From: Clostridiaceae bacterium | GTDB lineage: Bacteria > Bacillota > Clostridia > Lutisporales > Lutisporaceae | NCBI GenBank assembly: GCA_028697435.1 | Contig: JAQVFD010000024.1 | Span: 1 to 13,841, forward strand | Direction of reading: 5' to 3' | DNA: 13,841 nucleotides | Shown here: positions 1-6,542 of the stretch, one piece after another | How positions within the stretch are numbered: position 1 is the stretch's first letter | Layout: every line of letters begins with the position of its first letter | The notes under the pieces: model-generated | What the model was told of the DNA's origin: nothing | The model's database searches: none | The model's input: only the letters and a program-made list of their open reading frames with translations | Made by a program: the position numbers and the translations under genes

Positions 1-25
1 GTTCAGACGTGTGCTCTTCCGATCT
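1..25. other. Illumina TruSeq adapter remnant at contig end
   Basis: The first 25 bases match the 3' part of the Illumina TruSeq/multiplexing read-2 adapter, ending in GCTCTTCCGATCT. Read on the minus strand, the hemW gene breaks directly into AGATCGGAAGAGC, the standard adapter start. This is library-derived sequence, not genomic. It also shows that the window starts at an untrimmed contig or read end. The adapter match is from memory of the published oligo. Confidence 0.95.
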
Positions 26-210
26 CCCCCACCGATAAATACAGTCCTGTATATTAAATCGTATTTTTCCTGATATGCCTGAAGCTCCCGGAGCAGCGCT
101 TCTATATACTCCGGCGCATCCTCTTCCCTGCGGGGGTATGAGTTAAAATCGCAATAAAGACACTTGCTTCTGCAAAAGGGTATATGAATGTACAAACCCA
201 CTTCCTTCAT
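26..210 (-). CDS. hemW: HemW radical SAM heme chaperone, N-terminal fragment
   Basis: HemW is a radical-SAM-family heme-binding protein, often labelled oxygen-independent coproporphyrinogen III oxidase, thought to deliver heme to respiratory proteins. About 61 codons are visible. They start MKEVGLYIHIPFC and carry the CxxxCxxC iron-sulfur motif (C-RSK-C-LY-C), followed by a DFNSY segment. The fragment ends in the VFIGGG glycine motif that precedes TPS in this family. The rest is lost at the adapter junction. The ATG has a GAGGGTG ribosome binding site. The lepA stop lies only 14 bp upstream, so the two genes are probably cotranscribed, as in other Firmicutes where hrcA-grpE-dnaK usually follow. 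The lack of a proper C-terminus is an assembly artefact, not a pseudogene. Confidence 0.92.
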
Positions 211-224
211 TTTAACACCCTCTC

Positions 225-2033
225 TTAATCATCCAGCTTCAAGACTGACATGAAGGCTTCCTGTGGCAGCTCCACGCTTCCCACCTGTCTCATTCTCTTC
301 TTTCCTTCCTTCTGCTTTTCAAGAAGCTTCTTCTTTCTGGAAATATCTCCGCCGTAGCATTTAGCCAGTACATCCTTGCGCAGTGCTCTTACGGTTTCTC
401 TGGCTATTATTTTTGAACCGATGGCAGCTTGTATGGGTATCTCAAACATCTGCCTGGGAATTACTTCTTTAAGCTTTTCAGCCATTGATCTCCCCCGGGC
501 ATAAGCCTTATCTTTGTGCACTATAAAGGAAAGTGCGTCAACGGATTCAGTATTAAGTAGTATATCAAGTTTCACAAGTTCTGACTTTTCATACCCCTTC
601 AATTCATAGTCAAAAGAAGCATAGCCCTTTGTCCTGGATTTTAATGCATCGAAAAAGTCATATATTATCTCATTTAAAGGCAGGTCGTAATTAAGTATGG
701 CTCTTTTTTCCTCCATGTACTGCATATCCTTGAAAGTGCCCCTTCGGTTCTGGCAAAGCTCCATAATTGCTCCTACGTATTCGGTAGGAGTCATTATTGT
801 AGCCTTTACAATAGGTTCCTCCATAAAGTCTATCTCCTGAGGCTCAGGCAAGTTTGTCGGATTGGATACTTCAACCTTTTCTCCGTTGGTCTTGGTAATA
901 TGATATATAACACTTGGTGCGGTTGTCACAAGATCAAGGTTATATTCTCTTTCCAGCCGCTCCTGTATTATCTCCATATGCAGAAGTCCCAGAAAACCGC
1001 AGCGGAATCCAAAACCCAGCGCTATAGATGTCTCAGGTTCAAAAAGCAGTGCAGCATCGTTAAGCTGCAGCTTTTCAAGTGCATCCTTAAGGTCACCGTA
1101 ATCAGCTCCGTCTGCGGGATAAATGCCGCAGTAAACCATTGAAGTAACCTTTCTGTATCCCGGAAGTGCTTCCTTGCATGGATTATCCGCATCTGTAATA
1201 GTATCGCCCACATGTACATCCTTTACATTCTTTATGCTGGCTGTTACATATCCGACATCTCCCGCCATCAGTACATCGGCAGGATTCATATAGGGCTTCA
1301 AGGTGCCTACCTCTACCACTTCATATTCCTTCTTGTTGGACATCATCCGCATATTCATTCCCGGCTTCAGCATCCCATCCACTACCCTTATATATGCAAT
1401 TACTCCTTTATAGCTGTCATAGAAGGAATCAAAAACCAAAGCCTTCAAAGGCTGATCCTCATCTCCGGCAGGATGCGGTATATACTTTACTATTCCTTCA
1501 AGCACTTCTTCAATATTCAGTCCTTCCTTGGCAGATATCAATGCGGCATAAGAAGCATCCAAGCCTATTACATCTTCGATTTCCTTCTTTACGAACTCCG
1601 GATCTGCACTGGGAAGATCAATTTTATTAATTACAGGATACAACTCTAAGTTGTTGTCCAGGGCGAGATATACGTTAGCCAATGTCTGAGCTTCAATACC
1701 TTGGGTAGCATCTACCACAAGCACGGCTCCCTCGCAAGCAGCCAAGCTTCTTGAAACTTCATATGTAAAATCCACATGCCCCGGAGTATCAATCAGGTTC
1801 AGAACATAATCCTGCCCGTCCTGTGCTTTATAGTTCAGCTTTACGGATTGAAGCTTTATTGTTATACCCCTCTCCCGTTCAAGAACCATATTATCAAGAA
1901 CCTGTTCTTCCATGTCCCTTGAAGAAATAACTCCGGTCTTTTCTATAAGTCTATCAGCCAGAGTTGATTTTCCGTGATCTATATGAGCTATTATGCAGAA
2001 ATTCCGTATATGCTTTTGTCTGTCACTTGCCAT
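225..2033 (-). CDS. lepA: Elongation factor 4 (LepA) GTPase
   Basis: LepA/EF4 is a ribosome-associated translational GTPase of the EF-G type, linked to ribosome biogenesis and back-translocation. The 602-residue length is normal for the family. Visible G motifs are the P-loop AHIDHGKST (16-24), RGIT in switch I (55-58), DTPGH (82-86) and NKID (136-139), then a SAKEG-type G5 motif. The C-terminus carries the LepA-specific basic segment KKLLEKQKEGKKRMRQVG, followed by a short acidic tail. The ATG is preceded by AGGAGGAGG at good spacing. A TATAAT box lies about 40 bp upstream and a terminator for the preceding gene lies before that, so lepA probably heads its own transcript with hemW. A 12-bp palindrome, GCCATATATGGC, covers the start codon. 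Confidence 0.98.
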   Translation of the reverse strand: MASDRQKHIRNFCIIAHIDHGKSTLADRLIEKTGVISSRDMEEQVLDNMVLERERGITIKLQSVKLNYKAQDGQDYVLNLIDTPGHVDFTYEVSRSLAACEGAVLVVDATQGIEAQTLANVYLALDNNLELYPVINKIDLPSADPEFVKKEIEDVIGLDASYAALISAKEGLNIEEVLEGIVKYIPHPAGDEDQPLKALVFDSFYDSYKGVIAYIRVVDGMLKPGMNMRMMSNKKEYEVVEVGTLKPYMNPADVLMAGDVGYVTASIKNVKDVHVGDTITDADNPCKEALPGYRKVTSMVYCGIYPADGADYGDLKDALEKLQLNDAALLFEPETSIALGFGFRCGFLGLLHMEIIQERLEREYNLDLVTTAPSVIYHITKTNGEKVEVSNPTNLPEPQEIDFMEEPIVKATIMTPTEYVGAIMELCQNRRGTFKDMQYMEEKRAILNYDLPLNEIIYDFFDALKSRTKGYASFDYELKGYEKSELVKLDILLNTESVDALSFIVHKDKAYARGRSMAEKLKEVIPRQMFEIPIQAAIGSKIIARETVRALRKDVLAKCYGGDISRKKKLLEKQKEGKKRMRQVGSVELPQEAFMSVLKLDD

Positions 2034-2070
2034 ATATGGCCTCCTCCTTTGTGTCCCCTAATCTTCCATT

Positions 2071-2076
2071 ATTATA
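2071..2076 (-). promoter_or_regulatory. Probable lepA promoter (-10 box)
   Basis: The minus strand carries a perfect TATAAT, with a predicted transcription start near 2064, about 30 bp before the lepA ATG. The region 17 bp upstream is AT-rich (ATATAT) and is not a convincing -35 box, so this could be a weak or activator-dependent sigma-A promoter. It sits just downstream of the 2112-2140 terminator, which suits an independent lepA transcript. Confidence 0.5.
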
Positions 2077-2111
2077 ACATATCATAAATATTTATATATA
2101 GTAAACTTGCA

Positions 2112-2140
2112 TAAAAAAAGACACCAGAATTCCTGGTATT
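2112..2140 (-). terminator. Rho-independent terminator after the small gene downstream of spoIIP
   Basis: On the minus strand ATACCAG pairs with CTGGTGT (7 bp including one G-U) around a GAATT loop, followed by C and seven T. It ends the spoIIP-small gene transcript before the lepA promoter. Confidence 0.8.
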
Positions 2141-2162
2141 CCTTAGAAGCATTACCCCATCT

Positions 2163-2190
2163 CTCGTGTCTAGTGACTCGTGTCTCGTGA
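2163..2190. repeat. Four-copy 7-bp degenerate tandem repeat (CTMGTGW)
   Basis: Four consecutive heptamers read ctcgtgt, ctagtga, ctcgtgt, ctcgtga. They can also be seen as two 14-bp units identical at 13 of 14 positions. The repeat covers the stop and last codons of the upstream minus-strand gene. A related sequence (gtgtctcgagtctagaa) occurs near 9951-9967. Confidence 0.75.
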
Positions 2191-2481
2191 CTGAAGAAAA
2201 TTGCCGCGCAATTTTCTTACAATACTGACGACAGGTTCTATATTCATAATCAGCTTTTCACCGGCAATATCTACTCTCAGCAGACTATCCTCCTGTAAGG
2301 AAACCGCTATAGCATATTTGTCATCATTGCACATTATCATCCTTCTGGTTGACACATCTGCGATACCGACTGAAAAAATCAGCAAAACTATACAGAAGGA
2401 TATCGCCAGGATCCTCTTGAACTTACTTTTTAAAGATTCAATCCTCTGTTTCTTTTTATCAATTCTTCTGTTCATTTGCAT
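2170..2481 (-). CDS. Small membrane-anchored protein of unknown function between spoIIP and lepA
   Basis: No family is recognised. The 103-residue product has a basic N-terminus (RRIDKKKQRIESLKSKFKR), one hydrophobic membrane segment at about 25-44, and a roughly 50-residue extracytoplasmic part. The ATG abuts the spoIIP TAG directly, so the genes are almost certainly cotranscribed and translationally coupled. AAGGA lies 4 nt before the first ATG and 10 nt before a second ATG at codon 3, so either may be used. By position this is the counterpart of B. subtilis yqxA (DUF3679), but I see no clear sequence similarity. The C-terminal residues SRDTSH are encoded by a 7-bp tandem repeat, so the original stop was probably overwritten or extended. 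A sporulation-related membrane role is only inferred from the neighbours. Confidence 0.7.
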   Translation of the reverse strand: MQMNRRIDKKKQRIESLKSKFKRILAISFCIVLLIFSVGIADVSTRRMIMCNDDKYAIAVSLQEDSLLRVDIAGEKLIMNIEPVVSIVRKLRGNFLQSRDTSH

Positions 2482-3687
2482 CTATTCCTTCAGATCATTT
2501 ATTACCTCTCCGATTACTCTGGCAAAAAGTTCAGCAGAATATTGTGCTTCTTCAATGGTATTAAGCATACACCCTACCTCTACTAACATAGAGTGATTGC
2601 TGAAATAAAGATTGTACTTCCCCCTGCTTTTTATATCGATTTTCAGGAATAATCCAGGGTATAGTTTATCCATCTTTTTCTTTATATATACTGCAAACTT
2701 TTCCAGTTCAGTATAGTTCGGATTCTCTTTTGCTATTACAAGCATTATTCTTGCAGCTCTTTTTCCGTTTATTGATGTTGTGTATTCGGCTTTCTTGGCT
2801 GTTTTCTCAGCAAATGTAGCTTTCTCCGCATCAAAGCCGTCCCTGTGTAAATCTAAAATTACTTTCAAGGATTTGTATTTATTAATACTGTTCTTAATTG
2901 TCTGTAGTGAATTTGCATAGGAATATGCATAGGATTCTTTATCATGCTTTGTTTTGTCATGGAGAACCTTATATTTATATTTATCCTGCAGCTCTTTAGC
3001 CAACATGCTCCCTACAGCTACAACATTGTATTTGTCATTCTGAGTATGATAGTTTCCCGCAGTATTGGGCATGTAGCTCTCTGTGGAATGAGAATGATAA
3101 ACCAATATCTGAGGAGATTTGCTGTCCATTGCAATTTTCCCCGGTATGGCGACAGCTTCCTCCACAATTTGTGATGTGGGAGTTACTGCAGGTATCTCAG
3201 ACTTATATTCATCTTCCTCACTGAAAAATATAGCTCCTTCGGGTGCATTCTCAAAGCTGGTTATATTAGGAGCTGCTGTACTGCCGACGGTTTCCGTATA
3301 TGTAAATAGGCCCGGGTCATATTGACTAAAAGCTGTAAAAGCAAAATTCAAGTAGGTTATAGGATTGCCGGCATCTGTATGAAGACCATCGGTAATTTTG
3401 CTTGCGACAGACTCCGCAAGCCCAGGCATTGGACAGCCATATTCCTTTTCATAACTTACTTTAGCGTTAGTCATTACAGCGTTCAGCAGCTGTATGTAAA
3501 GATTGTTGGAGTATTCTTCAAGCTTCAGTCTTTTTTCTATATCATAATTAAAAACCTCTATCGCATCAGTTGAGCTATTATCGTATGTGCCTGAAAAAAA
3601 GTCAGGTAAATACAGCCATCTCAAAAAGAAAAACAGTACTGCAACTGCTATCATAATAAAAAGTGCGGATAGCCATTTTTTATTCAA
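2482..3687 (-). CDS. spoIIP: Stage II sporulation protein P (peptidoglycan amidase/endopeptidase)
   Basis: SpoIIP works with SpoIID and SpoIIM in the septal and engulfing membrane, cutting peptide stems and cross-links so the mother cell can engulf the forespore. The product has an N-terminal membrane anchor at about 5-26 (WLSALFIMIAVAVLFFFLRW), then a linker rich in Asn/Tyr. The catalytic domain follows, with ILVYHSHSTESY near residue 195, ILDLHRDG near 279 and LVEVGC...NTIEEA near the C-terminus; these hold the zinc-ligand-type His and Glu residues. I chose a TTG start at 3687 (401 residues) because AGAGGTGGAG lies just upstream. A longer frame from a GTG at 3750 (422 residues) has no ribosome site, and its start would lie upstream of the sigma-E-like promoter seen here. 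Confidence 0.93.
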   Translation of the reverse strand: MNKKWLSALFIMIAVAVLFFFLRWLYLPDFFSGTYDNSSTDAIEVFNYDIEKRLKLEEYSNNLYIQLLNAVMTNAKVSYEKEYGCPMPGLAESVASKITDGLHTDAGNPITYLNFAFTAFSQYDPGLFTYTETVGSTAAPNITSFENAPEGAIFFSEEDEYKSEIPAVTPTSQIVEEAVAIPGKIAMDSKSPQILVYHSHSTESYMPNTAGNYHTQNDKYNVVAVGSMLAKELQDKYKYKVLHDKTKHDKESYAYSYANSLQTIKNSINKYKSLKVILDLHRDGFDAEKATFAEKTAKKAEYTTSINGKRAARIMLVIAKENPNYTELEKFAVYIKKKMDKLYPGLFLKIDIKSRGKYNLYFSNHSMLVEVGCMLNTIEEAQYSAELFARVIGEVINDLKE

Positions 3688-3709
3688 ACACTCCACCTCT
3701 TTTCTGTCC

Positions 3710-3741
3710 GACTTATGAATCCGGTCAAAATTGAATATGCC
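3710..3741 (-). promoter_or_regulatory. Possible sigma-E-type promoter for spoIIP
   Basis: On the minus strand GGCATATT (3734-3741) matches the B. subtilis sigma-E -35 consensus GKCATATT. After 16 bp comes CATAAGTC (3710-3717), which matches the first four bases of CATACAMT. The spacer is one base longer than usual. A start near 3703 would give a short leader holding the spoIIP ribosome site. The consensus is from memory and the match is partial at -10. Confidence 0.4.
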
Positions 3742-3765
3742 TGTATACACATATATGCCATGCCC

Positions 3766-3790
3766 AAAAAAAAATGCGTCTCGCGACGCA
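3766..3790 (-). terminator. Rho-independent terminator of gpr
   Basis: On the minus strand TGCGTC pairs perfectly with GACGCA around a GCGA (GNRA-type) tetraloop, followed by nine T. It lies 6 bp after the gpr stop and separates gpr from spoIIP, two genes often described as an operon in Bacillus. Confidence 0.92.
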
Positions 3791-3795
3791 CTTTC

Positions 3796-4773
3796 TTAGT
3801 TTAAATATCGGTTCATCTCTTCCTGATCTATGCTGGGATGCAATGCTATATTCAGCCCGTTGGCTATTACTATTGCTATATCATCTATCAGTCTGTCAAT
3901 TTCTTTTGGGGTTACCATCAAATTACCTATATAAGGGGAAATTACCTCGTTTATCAGCTTGTTTTTTTCCGTTTTATCCATATTCTTAAGCATGTTGTAA
4001 AATTCTCCGTCTTTAGGCGATTCGCTTATCAAGGTATCGATCATCATATCTATGGTGTCGCTGGCCATAGTCGCAGCATCTACAACCGTTGGAACCCCAA
4101 TGGCTATGACAGGTACCCCCATACTCTCGCGGCTAAGTTCTTTTCTGTTGTTCCCGACTCCGGAACCCGGGTTTATGCCTGTATCCGCAATCTGAATTGT
4201 AGTACTTATCCTATCCATTTTCCTGGAGGCTAAAGCATCAATAGCTATTACCAGGTCAGGTTTTACTTTATCCACTATGCCTCTTATTATTTCGCTGGTC
4301 TCTATCCCTGTAATTCCCAGCACCCCGGGGGCGATAGCACAAACTGACCTTACTCCTTCGTCAATTTGATCCGGAACATATTCCTTTATATGACGAGTAA
4401 CTAACAGATGTTCAACTACCCTCGGTCCTAATGCGTCAGGGGTAACATTCCAATTTCCCAAGCCTACTACCATTATGACAGATTGGTCATTCAAGTCTAC
4501 CAACCTCGCTACTTCTTCTGCAAGAACTTCTCCCACATCATCCTGAAGATCCCTGTCATTTTCCCTCAACTTGGGCACTTCAACGGTAATATAATTTCCC
4601 TTGGGTTTTCCGATTATTCTTGCTCCTACATCCTCAATAACCTTTACCCTTGTTACAGTGTAATTTGTGTCCTTATGTACATCTACTTCCACTCCCGGGA
4701 TATCAGTTTTATTTTCTTGCTTGTTATAAAATTCTCTTGCTTCAATAGCCAAATCTGTTCTTATTGCAGCCAC
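3796..4773 (-). CDS. gpr: GPR germination protease (spore protease)
   Basis: GPR is the aspartic-type endopeptidase (MEROPS A25) that is made in the forespore as a zymogen. After autoprocessing it degrades alpha/beta SASPs during germination. The 325-residue product starts MAAIRTDLAIEAREF, matching the GPR N-terminus (RTDLAVEA in Bacillus) but with a shorter leader. Family motifs include the GNYITVEVP segment, VVGLGNWNVTPDALGPRVV near 105-123 and VIAIDALASR near 175-183; the latter two carry aspartates of the catalytic type. The PGSGVGNNRKELS and GVPTVVDA segments follow. The start is GTG with GGAGGG about 6 nt upstream; an ATG-only caller would miss it. A sigma-G-like promoter precedes it. 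It diverges from rpsT and ends at its own terminator before spoIIP. Confidence 0.96.
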   Translation of the reverse strand: MAAIRTDLAIEAREFYNKQENKTDIPGVEVDVHKDTNYTVTRVKVIEDVGARIIGKPKGNYITVEVPKLRENDRDLQDDVGEVLAEEVARLVDLNDQSVIMVVGLGNWNVTPDALGPRVVEHLLVTRHIKEYVPDQIDEGVRSVCAIAPGVLGITGIETSEIIRGIVDKVKPDLVIAIDALASRKMDRISTTIQIADTGINPGSGVGNNRKELSRESMGVPVIAIGVPTVVDAATMASDTIDMMIDTLISESPKDGEFYNMLKNMDKTEKNKLINEVISPYIGNLMVTPKEIDRLIDDIAIVIANGLNIALHPSIDQEEMNRYLN

Positions 4774-4813
4774 GGTATTCCCTCCAAAAGTATGTAAAGT
4801 GTTTTATTAATTG

Positions 4814-4844
4814 AAGTTTGCGCCTTACCTTCTGTTTTTATGCA
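4814..4844 (-). promoter_or_regulatory. Possible sigma-G/sigma-F promoter for gpr
   Basis: On the minus strand TGCATA (4839-4844) fits the forespore sigma-G -35 form GHATR. After 18 bp comes CAAACTT (4814-4820), 5 of 7 to CATNMTA. The predicted start near 4807 is about 34 bp before the GTG. Forespore expression is the expected regulation of gpr. Consensus recalled from B. subtilis. Confidence 0.4.
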
Positions 4845-4910
4845 AAGTGGGTAAACTAATATGTGTCGTGAAAAGCGTGAAAAGCACATGAAAAGGTCAA
4901 AACAATAGAC

Positions 4911-4939
4911 TTGCATTTTTTTGGTTGTTGTGATAGTAT
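4911..4939 (+). promoter_or_regulatory. Vegetative promoter of rpsT
   Basis: TTGCAT (4911-4916) and TAGTAT (4934-4939) are separated by exactly 17 bp. The predicted start near 4946 is just ahead of the AAGGAGGTG ribosome site. Upstream, the direct repeat gtgaaaagc occurs twice in tandem (4868-4885), with a third partial copy at 4889-4896. Confidence 0.65.
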
Positions 4940-4976
4940 ATCTTTTGTCAATTGAATTTTGAAGGAGGTGAAGGAT

Positions 4977-5240
4977 TTGGCAAATATAAAATCAGCTTTA
5001 AAAAGAATTAAAATTGCAAATTTCAAGACAAGAAGAAATAGAATAATTGTTTCCTCCTTGAAAACTTCAATAAGAAGGTTTGAAGACTCCGTAAAAAGCG
5101 GAAATGTTGATGAGGCTAAGGAATTGTACCGTAAGGCTGCAAGCATGATTGACAAAGCAGTTGCGAAAGGTACACTTCATAAGAATACAGCAGCAAGAAA
5201 AAAATCCAGATTATCGAAAAAAATAAAAGCCACAGCTTAA
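4977..5240 (+). CDS. rpsT: 30S ribosomal protein S20
   Basis: S20 binds 16S rRNA early in small-subunit assembly. The 87-residue, highly basic product begins MANIKSALKRIKI, the typical S20 start. It continues with the RRNRIIVSSLKTSIRRF helix and ends in the conserved LHKNTAARKKSRLSKKI helix. Translation starts at a TTG at 4977, because AAGGAGGTG lies 7 nt upstream and homologues begin at this residue. A longer frame from a TTG at 4959 would put the ribosome site inside the coding sequence and is rejected. The gene is monocistronic, diverges from gpr and converges on holA. Several stem-loops and a terminator follow it. Confidence 0.97.
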   Translation: MANIKSALKRIKIANFKTRRNRIIVSSLKTSIRRFEDSVKSGNVDEAKELYRKAASMIDKAVAKGTLHKNTAARKKSRLSKKIKATA

Positions 5241-5256
5241 TACTCAGAGAACAAAG

Positions 5257-5315
5257 GCGGCTGCGGCCGCATTTGAAGCCCATGCACCTTTTCCGTAGGA
5301 AATTCTGGTGCGGGC
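5257..5315 (+). repeat. Two stem-loops downstream of rpsT
   Basis: The first hairpin is GCGGC-TGCG-GCCGC (5257-5270), a perfect 5-bp GC stem. The second is a long interrupted hairpin (5278-5315): GCCC, a 2-nt bulge, GCACC, then an inner TTTCC-GTA-GGAAA, closing with GGTGC and GGGC. Neither has a T-run directly after it, so they are not simple terminators. They could protect the rpsT 3' end or be part of a repeat element. Confidence 0.6.
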
Positions 5316-5331
5316 AGTTAAATCAAGGCTT

Positions 5332-5370
5332 TTTATTGTATAGGAAAGTTATACTTTCCTATACAATAAA
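5332..5370. repeat. Perfect 18-bp inverted repeat with 3-nt loop
   Basis: The left arm 5332-5349 and right arm 5353-5370 are exact reverse complements around the loop TAT. The arms are AT-rich with a central TATAGGAAAG block. It sits between the convergent genes rpsT and holA. It could act as a bidirectional processing or termination structure, or be a relic of a small mobile repeat; the sequence alone does not decide. Confidence 0.85.
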
Positions 5371-5373
5371 TAA

Positions 5374-5417
5374 GGGATACCGTAAAACTACAGAATAGTT
5401 AGCGATATCCTTTTTTT
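5374..5417 (+). terminator. Rho-independent terminator of rpsT
   Basis: GGATA pairs with TATCC. Further interrupted pairing (CG/CG and AA..CTA/TAG..TT) closes on a CAGAA loop, and seven T follow at 5411-5417. The T-run overlaps the holA stop codon on the opposite strand. Confidence 0.75.
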
Positions 5418-6462
5418 ATTCAAACAATCCTGTAAGAAGCATTTCCATTGCAAGCCGTTCTCCCATGCCTCCTGATTTTATATTCAAATCCGTATCCAGA
5501 CACTTTCTGAAAGCAGACCTGAGAACCTGTCTATTTATTGATGAACCATACTGTATGCAAAGCTTTACTGTATATTCATGAAGCTTAAGCTTTTCTGATA
5601 TGCTTCTTCTGTCATATTTTTTCTCATATAGCTCATGTACTTCCAGCATGCTTTTTACCTGTTTTGACAGGAGTGCTAATACTCCAAGGCTGGACTCGCC
5701 CTCTAAAAGCAAGTCGTTGTATATCCTGAGACTGCTGTCCACATCTTTTCCCGAGCAAGCATTAATAAGCTTAAAAATATCATTCTCAATATTCTTCGGA
5801 ACCATTACCTCTATATGCTCCATGCGGATTTCTTTGGAATTCCCCATAATACCAATTACTTTTTCTATTTCGTTCTCCACATCATACATGGTCTTATTCC
5901 CGTTCTTATCCAAGTACCCAATACTATTTATGAAAAAGTCCAATTCTCTGTGACCGATACTTTTACCTCTCCTGTCAAGACCTTTCCTTATCCATTGAGA
6001 CAGTTCATCCCTATCTATCCTGTTAAATTCATATACAGCTCCTTGCTTATTAATTTCATTCAGGAGCTTTTTTTTCTTTTTGCTGATATTTCCATAGGAA
6101 ACAAACAAAAGGCAACAGGTATCTCCAATACTTTGCACCGAATCAATAAATGGCTGTGTATCTTGTTTATCATTATCTTCCTCCCTGCCCTCACCCTTGC
6201 TTTTAAGTATTCCTAAGTCCCTGACCTCCACTAATCTCTTTTCAGCGCCAAAGGGAAATGTCATGCAAGCTGCCGACAGTTCATCTGCTTCGAGCTTTTC
6301 TCCTTCCAACTGAGTATAATTAAGCTCCGGGATGGAAGTCACCACTGCATTTCTCAGTGCCTCTCTGCCTCTGTCTATAAGGTAAGTCTCATTTCCGTAT
6401 ATCAGATATACCGGCTTTATGCAGTTGTTTTTTATATCGCTTATCAGCTGCCTATAACTCAT
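5416..6462 (-). CDS. holA: DNA polymerase III delta subunit (clamp loader)
   Basis: The delta subunit opens the beta sliding clamp during replication as part of the clamp-loader complex. The 348-residue product fits the family length. It starts with an AAA+-like domain opening (IKPVYLIYGNETYLID, about 15-30), has the typical DELSQWIRKGLDRRGKSI segment near 150 and a C-terminal helical collar domain (about 230-348, ending MAMEMLLTGLFE). As usual for delta, no Walker A motif is seen. The start is ATG with a modest GGGGATTGGAG upstream. comEC lies 80 bp upstream on the same strand with no terminator between them, so the two are probably cotranscribed. Confidence 0.93.
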   Translation of the reverse strand: MSYRQLISDIKNNCIKPVYLIYGNETYLIDRGREALRNAVVTSIPELNYTQLEGEKLEADELSAACMTFPFGAEKRLVEVRDLGILKSKGEGREEDNDKQDTQPFIDSVQSIGDTCCLLFVSYGNISKKKKKLLNEINKQGAVYEFNRIDRDELSQWIRKGLDRRGKSIGHRELDFFINSIGYLDKNGNKTMYDVENEIEKVIGIMGNSKEIRMEHIEVMVPKNIENDIFKLINACSGKDVDSSLRIYNDLLLEGESSLGVLALLSKQVKSMLEVHELYEKKYDRRSISEKLKLHEYTVKLCIQYGSSINRQVLRSAFRKCLDTDLNIKSGGMGERLAMEMLLTGLFE

Positions 6463-6542
6463 ACTCCAATCCCCAGTCCTTCCATAATTCTTACTAAATT
6501 ATAATATATTGGTCTCAGGTAGGCAATGGGCAGAAGATCTGT

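Noticed and set aside
1212..1649. 145-codon open frame on the plus strand
   Set aside because: It lies antisense inside lepA, has no ribosome site, and its composition is that of a shadow frame.
2163..2190. Possible CRISPR array
   Set aside because: Units are 7-8 bp without spacers, there are only four copies and no cas genes; these are simple degenerate tandem repeats.
2201..2596. 131-codon plus-strand open frame
   Set aside because: It is antisense to the small membrane gene and the end of spoIIP. The hydrophobic look comes from reverse reading, and no ribosome site is seen.
4856..5155. 99-codon minus-strand frame over rpsT
   Set aside because: It is antisense to a certain ribosomal protein gene and has no support.
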